Positions 17,848-25,113 of a DNA stretch of 37,508 bases are shown here, one piece after another. Within the stretch, counting starts at the first letter, position 1; every line of letters starts with the position of its first letter. The notes beneath the pieces were generated by a model. It was not told where the DNA came from. It saw only the letters and a program-made list of their open reading frames with translations, and made no database searches. Source of the stretch: Mucilaginibacter sp. (lineage in GTDB: Bacteria > Bacteroidota > Bacteroidia > Sphingobacteriales > Sphingobacteriaceae); the NCBI GenBank assembly GCA_028288305.1, contig JAQBOA010000012.1:1-37508 (forward strand). The letters run 5' to 3'. Made by a program: the position numbers and the translations under genes.

Positions 17848-18367
17848 CCGGCCTCATCCTCATTCCTAATATCACATTAAAAATACCGGTTATGATAAAT
17901 GCTATAGCTGTCCAAAGGATAATGGTCATAGCACCAAATAGTGGGTTAAATAGTACCAGCAGTCCAAACAGTATAGTAAGTATCCCGCCAAGGGTCAACA
18001 CCCAGGATCTACCAAATAAACTTGAAAAACTAATTAAAGATATACCACGGAATAAAAACCAGATGCCAACAATAATTCGCAGCAGATCCACACTTGCCGC
18101 AATATGGCCCATCAGGATGATACCCAGTATTATATCAATAATACCCAAAAACAAATGCCATCCCCGGTTAGCGGCACCATGGTCGCGTATTGCATGCATG
18201 AGTTCGGCAACACCTGTCAGCAAAATAATGAGACCAAACATAAAGCCAAGGGCAATAAAGCTTGTTAATGGCGAAGCTATCATATAAATTCCTACAAGGA
18301 TGAATAATATTCCCCTCAGTAAAAACACCCACCAATGGCGCAGGCTGCGAGCAACTGTGATTTCCAT
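17843..18367 (-). CDS. HdeD family (DUF308) membrane protein
   Basis: 174 residues, almost entirely hydrophobic, with six predicted helices in pairs (about 14-34, 38-58, 70-88, 92-112, 124-142, 146-168). Glycine-rich repeats such as LRGILFILVGIYMI, LGIIDIILGIIL and LTLGGILTILFGLLVL match the triplicated DUF308 hairpin of HdeD. E. coli HdeD is an inner-membrane protein linked to acid resistance; for this homologue only the family is supported. The stop codon TAG lies in the adjacent heptad repeat, so the last residues (MRMRPA) may reflect where the repeat cut the original C-terminus. Confidence 0.88.
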   Translation of the reverse strand: MEITVARSLRHWWVFLLRGILFILVGIYMIASPLTSFIALGFMFGLIILLTGVAELMHAIRDHGAANRGWHLFLGIIDIILGIILMGHIAASVDLLRIIVGIWFLFRGISLISFSSLFGRSWVLTLGGILTILFGLLVLFNPLFGAMTIILWTAIAFIITGIFNVILGMRMRPA

Positions 18368-18511
18368 AAGCCTCTTTATTACAAGTAACTTACAGGCAAA
18401 GGAAAAGTTTTATTAAATTACAAATAGTGGATTTTAAATTGATAGCTTAACCATCTCATTCCATGGTAATTAATATTGTAACAACATAATTTCATAATTA
18501 TAATTCACCTT

Positions 18512-19666
18512 TTATTTCCAGAATAATGGAGTTGTTGTTGTACCTCTTAAAGTGCAATCCACACAAATTGGTGTGCTATATAAATAACCAATTGGATTCC
18601 CTCTTTTATCAAATTTTTTAATAGTTGGTATGTATACATAAGGTGGATTAATTAAAATACCTTGTACATCACCACTAAACAAAACTGTATCCTGCTCACA
18701 ATCGTAAGGATAAATTGGCTGTGTATCCGGTGGTATTACATTATTTGAAATAAATATTCTTTTTGATTGAACATTGGTAGCCGCTATGTAACCTATAACC
18801 ACCTCATTAGCATTGGTAACGTTATGTATATTCCCTTTTAGCTGTGATGGTTGCGCATCAAAAATACTCCCAAGCTGTTCAGTATTTTTTTTCAGGTTTT
18901 GATAAAATGTATATTCATCGGCGGTCAAAGCATATTGCTTTACCAATATAGAGTATTTGTTTTCAAATTTTTCAGACGTTATGGGAATTTTTGTTAATGG
19001 ATTTTGATATACTACATCCTTGGTTAACTTCGCTGTGGAACCTAAAACAATGTTTGAAGATGCATCATTTCCGAAACAATGATAAACTGCCTGTGCATCA
19101 GTACGGTCAGCAAGAATATTGTTGTTTTTATCAAGAACAATATCACTAAAATACTTTGAGTGGAACATCCATGTTTCATCATAATTCCAGCGGTAGTAAC
19201 GGGTGTTGTTAGTCGGGTCATGAGTATTCACATATAACTGAACTCCATTATTTTGTACCTGGTAACCTACACTGTCTATTGGTGGAGTTGACTTAACAGG
19301 CACAAAATCTGATAAATACTGGTTTCCTTCGGTGATATTGATGCTAAGGCGGTATTTTTGTGAGGCTGAAAGATTTAAAGAAGCTGCACTATAATGACCA
19401 TTGCCGTTAATGTCGGTCAATTGATAAATTTGACTCTGATCGCTTTCCACAATAACTGCAGCTCCTATTACCGGGTTTAATGTTGTTACAGCATTTAGAT
19501 TAACGGTTTTGCTTATTGTTATAATAGTTGAGTCATTACCTGAATTAATTACTCCTTCAACTACCAGGTAGCTGTTAGACGAAGTTATCGCGGGCGGATT
19601 ATAGGGTTTTTTGCAACACAACAAGGCCAGCACTAATAAATAGCTTGCTTTACGAAGGTTTAACAT
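18512..19666 (-). CDS. DUF4249 family outer-membrane-associated lipoprotein
   Basis: 384 residues with a lipoprotein signal peptide: LRKASYLLVLALLCC, with lipidation Cys at about residue 17-18. The mature part begins with a PYNPPAI stretch and a beta-rich N-terminal region (SYLVVEGVINSGNDSTIITISKT) that is characteristic of DUF4249, followed by RYYRWNYDETWMFHS and a C-terminal CVDCTLRGTTT segment. DUF4249 proteins in Bacteroidota usually sit next to a TonB-dependent receptor; here no receptor is adjacent, so it appears orphaned. Role probably in surface ligand capture, by analogy only. Confidence 0.85.
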   Translation of the reverse strand: MLNLRKASYLLVLALLCCKKPYNPPAITSSNSYLVVEGVINSGNDSTIITISKTVNLNAVTTLNPVIGAAVIVESDQSQIYQLTDINGNGHYSAASLNLSASQKYRLSINITEGNQYLSDFVPVKSTPPIDSVGYQVQNNGVQLYVNTHDPTNNTRYYRWNYDETWMFHSKYFSDIVLDKNNNILADRTDAQAVYHCFGNDASSNIVLGSTAKLTKDVVYQNPLTKIPITSEKFENKYSILVKQYALTADEYTFYQNLKKNTEQLGSIFDAQPSQLKGNIHNVTNANEVVIGYIAATNVQSKRIFISNNVIPPDTQPIYPYDCEQDTVLFSGDVQGILINPPYVYIPTIKKFDKRGNPIGYLYSTPICVDCTLRGTTTTPLFWK

Positions 19667-20007
19667 AAATTAGAAAAATAGATATTCGGTTTAAGATTTA
19701 TAAATAAAATCAAATTGGTCAATTATCCAAATATAAGCGAATGCTTTGATTTTAATGGTTATCTTAAAACAAATCTGGCAATCAGGCAAATAAGAAAAGT
19801 GTTCCAAATCAGGGAAGTAAAAAAACTTCCAGTTAATATTATTGTTATTTCCAATTATTGTCTGTTAATATACTTCCGGTTCATGTGATCCTAAAAATCA
19901 AGTATTTCAATTCGATCAAGCTCTGTATGTTTATAATCTTTTTGACATAATTTGTTTAAATGTCTGAATTATTTACCTTTGTTTTATAATTTAGATATCA
20001 ATACTTA
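19667..20007. other. 341-bp divergent promoter region
   Basis: Separates the DUF4249 gene (minus) from the TetR gene (plus). Contains the plus-strand promoter at 19951-19981 and AT-rich sequence otherwise. No gene or recognisable RNA seen. Confidence 0.5.
19951..19981 (+). promoter_or_regulatory. promoter of the TetR-MFS operon
   Basis: TTTG (19951-19954), 19-bp spacer, TACCTTTG (19974-19981): an exact match to the Bacteroidota consensus. Transcription would start about 20 nt before the TetR ATG at 20008. Confidence 0.7.
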
Positions 20008-20625
20008 ATGTCTGCCAGCAACCCTTTAAAAGAAGATGTCATCCAGGAACAGATCCTGCAAGCTGCTAAACGGCTGTTTCAGGCGCATGGCCTTCATAAG
20101 GTAACGATGGACGATGTAGCTAAAGCAATTGGTAAAGGCCGAAGTTCTCTTTACTATTACTATAAAAGTAAAGATGAAATATTTGACGCTGTAATGGATA
20201 TAGAGTTCAAGGAAATGCTTAATGCAATTGCGCAGGCAATAAATCAAGAATCAACTGTTGAGCAAAAGATAAACGCTTTCTGCGTCACTAAGCTGAAGGT
20301 GCTGCGGGAAAAACGGGCGTTTTACAACACATTAGATGCTGGTATGGATGCTGATGAGATGTCTCACTTTAACAAAACTAAGGTCATTCATCACAACCTT
20401 ATTATGAAACAAGAAGGTGCTTTGCTTGAGCAGATATTGACCGGTGGAATTGAAAAGGGTGAACTACACGCAATGAATCAGAAGGATCTGGATATGCTGA
20501 TTTTTGTATTGCTGAGCAGTTTGCATGGCTTAAAACGCGAAATGGTTATGGCAAATAATTTTGAAGAGATTGAGCCTGCGGTTAATGCTTTAACCCATAT
20601 GGTTATGCACGGATTAAGGAAATAA
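20008..20625 (+). CDS. TetR/AcrR family transcriptional regulator
   Basis: 205 residues. The N-terminal helix-turn-helix (about 13-60) reads AAKRLFQAHGLHKVTMDDVA then GKGRSSLYYYYKSKDEIF, the standard TetR signature. The C-terminal ligand-binding half is helical and unassigned; a DUF-type TetR_C domain is probable. It is the first gene of an apparent operon with an MFS exporter (next start 63 bp on) and two further small genes, so it most likely represses this set and responds to a compound the exporter removes. The promoter at 19951-19981 gives a short leader; no obvious palindromic operator overlaps it. Confidence 0.93.
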   Translation: MSASNPLKEDVIQEQILQAAKRLFQAHGLHKVTMDDVAKAIGKGRSSLYYYYKSKDEIFDAVMDIEFKEMLNAIAQAINQESTVEQKINAFCVTKLKVLREKRAFYNTLDAGMDADEMSHFNKTKVIHHNLIMKQEGALLEQILTGGIEKGELHAMNQKDLDMLIFVLLSSLHGLKREMVMANNFEEIEPAVNALTHMVMHGLRK

Positions 20626-20640
20626 AAAAATTTGACTTAT

Positions 20641-20669
20641 TTTCGACAAAATGACAAAAAACGTCGAAA
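20641..20669. promoter_or_regulatory. inverted repeat in the TetR-MFS spacer
   Basis: TTTCGAC (20641-20647) and GTCGAAA (20663-20669) are exact reverse complements 15 nt apart, just upstream of the MFS start codon. It may be an mRNA hairpin or a regulator site; the long spacing is not typical of a TetR operator. Confidence 0.35.
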
Positions 20670-20688
20670 TGATTATAATCGTTATATC

Positions 20689-21957
20689 ATGAAGACAGAC
20701 AAAACAAGCAATACATTCCGTGCATTCCGTAACCGTAATTACGCTTTATTTTTTAGCGGGCAATCTGTATCACAAATCGGCACCTGGATGCAGCGGACAG
20801 CCGTAAGCTGGGTCATTTATTCGCTTACGCATTCTGCATTTATGCTTGGCCTTGCCGTGTTTGCACAGCAATTTCCTTCATTTTTGCTTTCCTTGTTTGG
20901 GGGGATTGTTTCCGACCGGTACAGCCGATATAAAATATTGTTGGTTACACAAACGGCATCCATGATACAGGCAATATTATTAGCTGTATTAATTTTAACC
21001 AATCATTATGTGATCTGGGAGATACTGACGCTGAGCGTTGTGTTAGGCATTATCAATGCCTTTGATATGCCCGCACGCCAGCCTATGGTACACGATATGG
21101 TAAATAACAAGGAAGACCTACCCAATGCTCTTGCGCTCAATTCTGCCATGGTAAATATCGCCAGGCTGGTAGGGCCTGCGTTATCAGGTATTGTTTTGCA
21201 GGTGTTCGGTGCCGGAATTTGCTTTTCATTAAATGCGGTGAGCTTTTTAGCGGTGATTACTTCGTTGTTGCTCATGAAATTTCCAAAGTTCAATCCTCCT
21301 GCGGTAAAGAAGAAGGTTGTCCATGAGTTTGCCGAAGGCTTTGCATACCTGAAGCAAACACACATTATAGGGTTGATTATGCTGATGCTTGCTTTTTTAA
21401 GCTTACTGGTTTTACCCTATGATACGATGATGCCCATTTTTGCCAAGGTCATCTTTAAGGGTAATGCGGCTACTTTCGGATACATCAGCAGCTTTGTAGG
21501 TTTAGGTGCTATTTTGGGTAGTTTATTTATGGCTTCTGTAAAAAACGTGAGTAAGCTTAAAGTTATTTTACTCACGGGCATCGCCATTTTGGGTGTAGGA
21601 TTGATCTTCTTTTCCCGTATCAGTTATTTTCCCGTTGCAATGCCGTTTGCAGTTATTATAGGTATTGGTTCAATGACGCCTATGACAGCCTGTATTACGA
21701 TCATACAAATGGAGGCAGCTTCGAATATGAGGGGAAGGGTAATGAGTTATGTTGCGATGGCTTATTTTGGGATGCTGCCTTTGGGGAGTTTACTCATTGG
21801 AACTATTTCTCAAAAACTAACCGCGCCATTAACTATGCTTTGCCAGGGAATCATGGCACTAATAATTGTTGGTGTATTTTCAAAGTATCTGTTAATAAAG
21901 CCATATAAAAACGAGCCGGTTAAGAATGCAGAAAATAAAGAAATGCAAAATATTTGA
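20689..21957 (+). CDS. MFS transporter (EntS/MFS_3-like exporter)
   Basis: 422 residues from the ATG at 20689 (MKTDKTSNTF). An upstream in-frame TTG (20632) would add a basic 19-residue stretch encoded by spacer DNA and is rejected. Twelve membrane helices are visible. Motifs are NYALFFSGQSVSQIGTWMQ in helix 1, the loop GGIVSDRYSRYKIL resembling MFS motif A, and PARQPMVHDMV, which is typical of the enterobactin-exporter-like MFS_3 group. It probably exports a small molecule or drug under control of the TetR protein in front. The 63-bp spacer holds a 7-bp inverted repeat (TTTCGAC/GTCGAAA, 20641-20669). Confidence 0.93.
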   Translation: MKTDKTSNTFRAFRNRNYALFFSGQSVSQIGTWMQRTAVSWVIYSLTHSAFMLGLAVFAQQFPSFLLSLFGGIVSDRYSRYKILLVTQTASMIQAILLAVLILTNHYVIWEILTLSVVLGIINAFDMPARQPMVHDMVNNKEDLPNALALNSAMVNIARLVGPALSGIVLQVFGAGICFSLNAVSFLAVITSLLLMKFPKFNPPAVKKKVVHEFAEGFAYLKQTHIIGLIMLMLAFLSLLVLPYDTMMPIFAKVIFKGNAATFGYISSFVGLGAILGSLFMASVKNVSKLKVILLTGIAILGVGLIFFSRISYFPVAMPFAVIIGIGSMTPMTACITIIQMEAASNMRGRVMSYVAMAYFGMLPLGSLLIGTISQKLTAPLTMLCQGIMALIIVGVFSKYLLIKPYKNEPVKNAENKEMQNI

Positions 21958-21997
21958 TCAAATAATAATTCATTTAATTTTTTAAACCCTCTTCATT

Positions 21998-22306
21998 ATG
22001 GAATGGTATCATTATTTCAGCGGCTTTTGGGCCGGTATGTTTTTAGCAAACTTTGTACCTCATTTTATTAAAGGCATTGCAGGCGATGCCTTTCCTACAC
22101 CCTTTGCCAACCCACCTGGTAAAGGCCTGTCGTCACCAATGGTTAATGTATTATGGGCACTGTTTAACTTAATGGTGGGTTATTTACTTTTCAGGTTTGC
22201 TAAGATTTCCCCGGATGACAATTTATCGCTGATCCTATTTTTTATAGGCGTTGCCTGTATGAGTTTGATGTTGGCAAAAAACTTTGTAAACAAGGAAAAA
22301 CTTTAA
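21998..22306 (+). CDS. small membrane protein, unknown function
   Basis: 102 residues with about three hydrophobic helices (7-25, 50-66, 76-93) linked by a loop containing GDAFPTPFANPPGKGLSSP. The N-terminus MEWYHYFSGFWAGMFLANF is amphipathic and aromatic. I have no family name for it. It lies 40 bp after the MFS gene and 25 bp before the isochorismatase-fold gene, all plus strand, so it is probably a member of the TetR-controlled operon. Confidence 0.8.
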   Translation: MEWYHYFSGFWAGMFLANFVPHFIKGIAGDAFPTPFANPPGKGLSSPMVNVLWALFNLMVGYLLFRFAKISPDDNLSLILFFIGVACMSLMLAKNFVNKEKL

Positions 22307-22331
22307 ATCTTTAATTAAAAAAACAAAAAAT

Positions 22332-22895
22332 ATGGAACAAAACACGCAAAACACCGCCCTTTTGGTAATGGACATGCAAACCAGAGTACTTGCCATGCTT
22401 CCAAATACTACAGCGCTTATCAGCAATGTTGCAAAAGCTATAGCAAATGCCCGTGACAAGAAGATACCTGTCATTTATGTAACGGTAGGCTTCAGACCGG
22501 GAGCTCCGGAAATAAATATGAATAATAAAAGCTTCGCGGGTTTCAAGGAAAGATTTGCTGATACAGATATGGGTGAGTTTATGAAAGTTCACCCGGATTT
22601 AGCTCCGCAAGGAGGCGAGGTAACCACGATCAAACGTCGTGTAAGTGCGTTTGCAGGAAGCGATATCGAAGTGATTTTAAGGGCGTACGGCATTCAGCAC
22701 ATGGTGCTTACCGGCGTTGCTACCAGTGGAGTAGTATTATCAACTGTACGCGAGGCATCTGACAAAGATTACCGCATTACTGTATTGTCTGATTGCTGCG
22801 CTGATGGCGACGAAGAAGTACATCAGGTGCTCACAACCAAAGTTTTCCCCCGTCAGGTAGATGTACTTACGGTGGATGAGTGGAATAAAATATAA
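22332..22895 (+). CDS. isochorismatase-fold protein lacking the catalytic cysteine
   Basis: 187 residues of the cysteine-hydrolase/isochorismatase superfamily. The catalytic Asp lies in ALLVMDMQTRVL (about residue 13) and the Lys in TTIKRRVSAF. The loop that normally reads GVATNxCVxxT is GVATSGVVLSTVREA here, with Val at the nucleophile position. True isochorismatases (PhzD, EntB) also lack this Cys, so the protein may use a vinyl-ether or non-nucleophilic mechanism, or be catalytically altered. Substrate unknown; cytoplasmic. Last gene of the apparent TetR-MFS operon. No unrelated cysteine takes the same place; two Cys in LSDCCADGD lie about 15 residues later. Confidence 0.9.
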   Translation: MEQNTQNTALLVMDMQTRVLAMLPNTTALISNVAKAIANARDKKIPVIYVTVGFRPGAPEINMNNKSFAGFKERFADTDMGEFMKVHPDLAPQGGEVTTIKRRVSAFAGSDIEVILRAYGIQHMVLTGVATSGVVLSTVREASDKDYRITVLSDCCADGDEEVHQVLTTKVFPRQVDVLTVDEWNKI

Positions 22896-22965
22896 AATCA
22901 ATTACCGTTTTGTACACTTTTAGCCCGTAATTCATGATAATAACTGGTTTGACAAAAATAAAAAG

Positions 22966-22989
22966 GCCTGCATTCTTTGATTTGCAGGC
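22966..22989 (-). terminator. terminator of the broken AraC gene
   Basis: Stem GCCTGCA/TGCAGGC (22966-22972, 22983-22989) with a 10-nt loop. On the minus strand it is followed by CCTTTTTATTTTTG. It abuts the stop codon of the AraC remnant (22991-22993) and is probably its original terminator. Confidence 0.7.
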
Positions 22990-22990
22990 T

Positions 22991-23290
22991 TTAATAAGTT
23001 TTATAAGGCATATCGGATACTTTCCAAAGGCAGCAATTCATTACAGAGAAAGGCGAAAAGGAAGATGGGCGTTCTCTTTTCAGATGGCTTTTATATTCAG
23101 CTAGGCTTTTCCCGGTCATTTGTTTGAAAGTCCGGTTAAAAGTAGTTTTGGAATGAATCCCGATTCAAATGCAATACCCAACAGGGTTAGTCGGTCATAA
23201 GCAGGGTCCTGTGCGCCTCCTGAATGAATTAGAGCATTTTTAGTACAACCATACTGTGTGAATGCGAGCCATTTGTTAAAGAATTCGACC
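22991..23290 (-). pseudogene. AraC-family regulator, C-terminal HTH remnant (frameshifted)
   Basis: Minus-strand translation gives AQDPAYDRLTLLGIAFESGF in one frame and SKTTFNRTFKQMTGKSLAEY in another. Together these are the second helix-turn-helix of an AraC regulator (expected GFNSKTTFNRTFK). The frames join near 23152-23157, where loss of a single base turns the expected GGATTCAATTCC into GGATTCATTCC. The downstream frame then runs to a TAA at 22991-22993 beside a terminator. Upstream, the frame is open to about 23290 (EFFNKWLAFTQYG) and then meets an in-frame stop. A single-base loss plus a missing N-terminus means it is not functional. It lies convergent to the isochorismatase-fold gene. 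Confidence 0.85.
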
Positions 23291-23573
23291 ACCCCTTATG
23301 GGCGATAGATACCTGATGTTGACTGGGTTCTCCGACAGAAAGATCTACCTGACAGTAGATAAGCGGACACTTAGGCGCGATGCAGAAAAAATGTTGCGGT
23401 CGTTGATAGCTTCAAATTGTGGTAGCCTTGTGAATCAATGGTATTAGCTGCGATCTGGTTACAGCTTTCTTCGAAAAACTGCTGCGTTCAATATGCCGCC
23501 TTCGTTATTTAAATATATTGAAAAAATTGCCGATAGGGATAGTATAAGCAAAAAGAAAAAGAACGTTGGAATG
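23291..23573. other. degraded sequence upstream of the AraC remnant
   Basis: No intact gene. On the minus strand, several short open stretches with plausible amino-acid content are interrupted by stops in every frame, as expected if the N-terminal part of the AraC gene, or another gene, decayed here. I cannot assign them. The stretch ends at the anti-sigma stop codon. Confidence 0.5.
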
Positions 23574-23993
23574 TTAACGCCGCTGTCTTTTAAAAATAGT
23601 TGATTTGATCAGTACCTGGTCGAGATATTGAATGGTAAGGAAACCGAATATACCCAAAACAAATACCCACTTATATTCTCCAGCTATATTTAAAAATCCG
23701 CTGCCCAACTGTGGCTTTAATAGTAAAAACAGGCCATAGATAAATGCGATAACAACTGAAACAACCGCTATTAATATTAAATACGACCGCAGTTCGCTGT
23801 TCTGCCTGGTTTCGGCCTGTACTTTGCGTATAACCTTGGCCGAAAAGTCATAAGGCAAACCTTCAGCAGGCTCCCTACTGAGCAGATCAAATAAGAGGTG
23901 ATAGGCCTTCGCATCAACGGCAGGCAGGTCGTCGCTTTTATGTCCATTTTCTTCCAGCCAGTTTTGTATTTCTTCGTCATTCATCTTCTTCAT
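23574..23993 (-). CDS. putative membrane anti-sigma factor
   Basis: 139 residues. An acidic cytoplasmic N-terminus (1-70) is followed by two membrane helices (about 69-90 and 108-126) and a basic C-terminal tail (KSTIFKRQRR). It overlaps the ECF sigma gene by four bases (ATGA), the usual arrangement for a sigma factor and its regulator. No zinc-binding HxxxCxxC motif is present, so it is not a ZAS-type anti-sigma factor. Assignment as the sigma regulator rests on coupling and topology, not on a recognised domain; it could also be another membrane partner of the sigma factor. Confidence 0.8.
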   Translation of the reverse strand: MKKMNDEEIQNWLEENGHKSDDLPAVDAKAYHLLFDLLSREPAEGLPYDFSAKVIRKVQAETRQNSELRSYLILIAVVSVVIAFIYGLFLLLKPQLGSGFLNIAGEYKWVFVLGIFGFLTIQYLDQVLIKSTIFKRQRR

Positions 23994-24547
23994 ATCAGTT
24001 CCCCTTTAAGGTATATTTCAATCTTTTCCTTTAATAATTTTCGCGCCCTGAAAAGGTAATTTTTTATCGTCCCTTCAGGCATTCCGGTAATTTCGCCGAT
24101 CTCTTCATAGGAGAATTCGCTGAGGTGATAAAGTGTAATTACGATGCGATATTTTTCGGGCAATTGTAAAACCAGCTGTTCGATATATTTTGCCGCATCT
24201 TTTTTGGTCAGCAGCAGTTCTGGGTTATCGTTGGTAAAATGGTAATTCTCCATATCCTCCGGGTAATTGATTAATACTTCCTTTTTATACTTTTTTATAT
24301 AATTGATGCCGGTAAAATAGGCTATCCGTGCTATCCAGGTAGAAAGTTTTGATTGAAAGCCAAACCTGAAAAGGCTATTATACACCTTAATAAAAACTTC
24401 CTGGCAAATATCCGCCACATCTTCCGGCTTACGTACCAGGCGGTTTACCACAACATAAACCAAGCGTTCATATTGTTTCACCAAAGACTCAAATGCGCCC
24501 ATATCGCCATTCAAAATTTTGGTGACCACCTGCTTTTCATTAAACAT
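23990..24547 (-). CDS. ECF-type RNA polymerase sigma factor
   Basis: 185 residues with the two ECF domains. Region 2 (about 20-90) contains VKQYERLVYVVVNRLVRKPE and DVADICQEVFIKVYNSLFRF. Region 4 (about 130-180) contains LPEKYRIVITLYHLSEFSYE and EEIGEITGMPEGTIKNYLFR. It directs transcription of a small regulon, normally held inactive by the membrane protein encoded next. The upstream spacer to the divergent small membrane gene carries an inverted repeat (24577-24609). Likely targets are itself, the divergent gene and perhaps the outer-membrane protein gene after it. Confidence 0.95.
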   Translation of the reverse strand: MFNEKQVVTKILNGDMGAFESLVKQYERLVYVVVNRLVRKPEDVADICQEVFIKVYNSLFRFGFQSKLSTWIARIAYFTGINYIKKYKKEVLINYPEDMENYHFTNDNPELLLTKKDAAKYIEQLVLQLPEKYRIVITLYHLSEFSYEEIGEITGMPEGTIKNYLFRARKLLKEKIEIYLKGELI

Positions 24548-24576
24548 ATACCATTAGTCAGCACTTATGAATGAAA

Positions 24577-24609
24577 GGTTGCAGAAAATAATTAAAAAAA
24601 AATGCAACC
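24577..24609. promoter_or_regulatory. inverted repeat in the sigma-factor divergent spacer
   Basis: GGTTGCA (24577-24583) and TGCAACC (24603-24609) are perfect reverse complements separated by 19 AT-rich bases, between the ECF sigma gene and the divergent membrane gene. It could be a regulator site for both promoters. Confidence 0.35.
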
Positions 24610-24662
24610 CAAATCCTGCCGCAGTTGACTACTGTGTAAATTTTATTCAAATTTAAATTAAT

Positions 24663-24995
24663 ATGAATCAGCAAAACACAGCTTTCTTTGCAGTGATTGG
24701 CCTTGCCGTCACCATCGCATGGGTTATCATATCATGGTATAACTATCGCCTTAAAAAACGCATTATCGATTCCGGCCCCATAAACGATGAAGCGCTTGGC
24801 TTTGTCAAAAAACTATCCGGTTCAGGTACCGAGGCGCTCAAATGGGGTTGCATCATCTTTTCGGCAGGGCTGGGTTTGGTAGTGATCAATTTTATCAAAT
24901 ATGATTACGGGTCATCATTACCCTATGGCATCGAGGCCATGTTCATTGCGGCAGGTTTCCTGGTTTATTACTTCGCCGTAAAAAAACAGCAGTAG
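24663..24995 (+). CDS. small membrane protein next to the ECF sigma system
   Basis: 110 residues with three hydrophobic helices (about 7-25, 59-77, 88-105) and a basic stretch NYRLKKRIID after the first. Size and arrangement recall the DUF6249-type membrane proteins that accompany sigma/anti-sigma pairs in Bacteroidota, but I cannot confirm the family. It is divergent from the sigma gene by 115 bp and followed by the outer-membrane protein gene in the same direction, so it may be part of the sigma regulon. Confidence 0.75.
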   Translation: MNQQNTAFFAVIGLAVTIAWVIISWYNYRLKKRIIDSGPINDEALGFVKKLSGSGTEALKWGCIIFSAGLGLVVINFIKYDYGSSLPYGIEAMFIAAGFLVYYFAVKKQQ

Positions 24996-25113
24996 TCTTA
25001 ATTCCGCAGCCGGCTTAAGTTGTCTTTAAGCTGGCATGATCATTCATTTTGTAGAAATCAAAAGTATTTTTTACTTAAGGGGAAGATTATTGCCCTTTCA
25101 AGCCTTTATTATC

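Noticed and set aside
20632..20688. TTG start extending the MFS transporter by 19 residues
   Set aside because: The extension is highly basic and unlike MFS N-termini, and it includes the spacer inverted repeat; the ATG at 20689 is preferred.
22896..22960. Defence or toxin-antitoxin system in the accessory block
   Set aside because: No nuclease, toxin, antitoxin, reverse transcriptase or restriction motifs were found in any frame I read.
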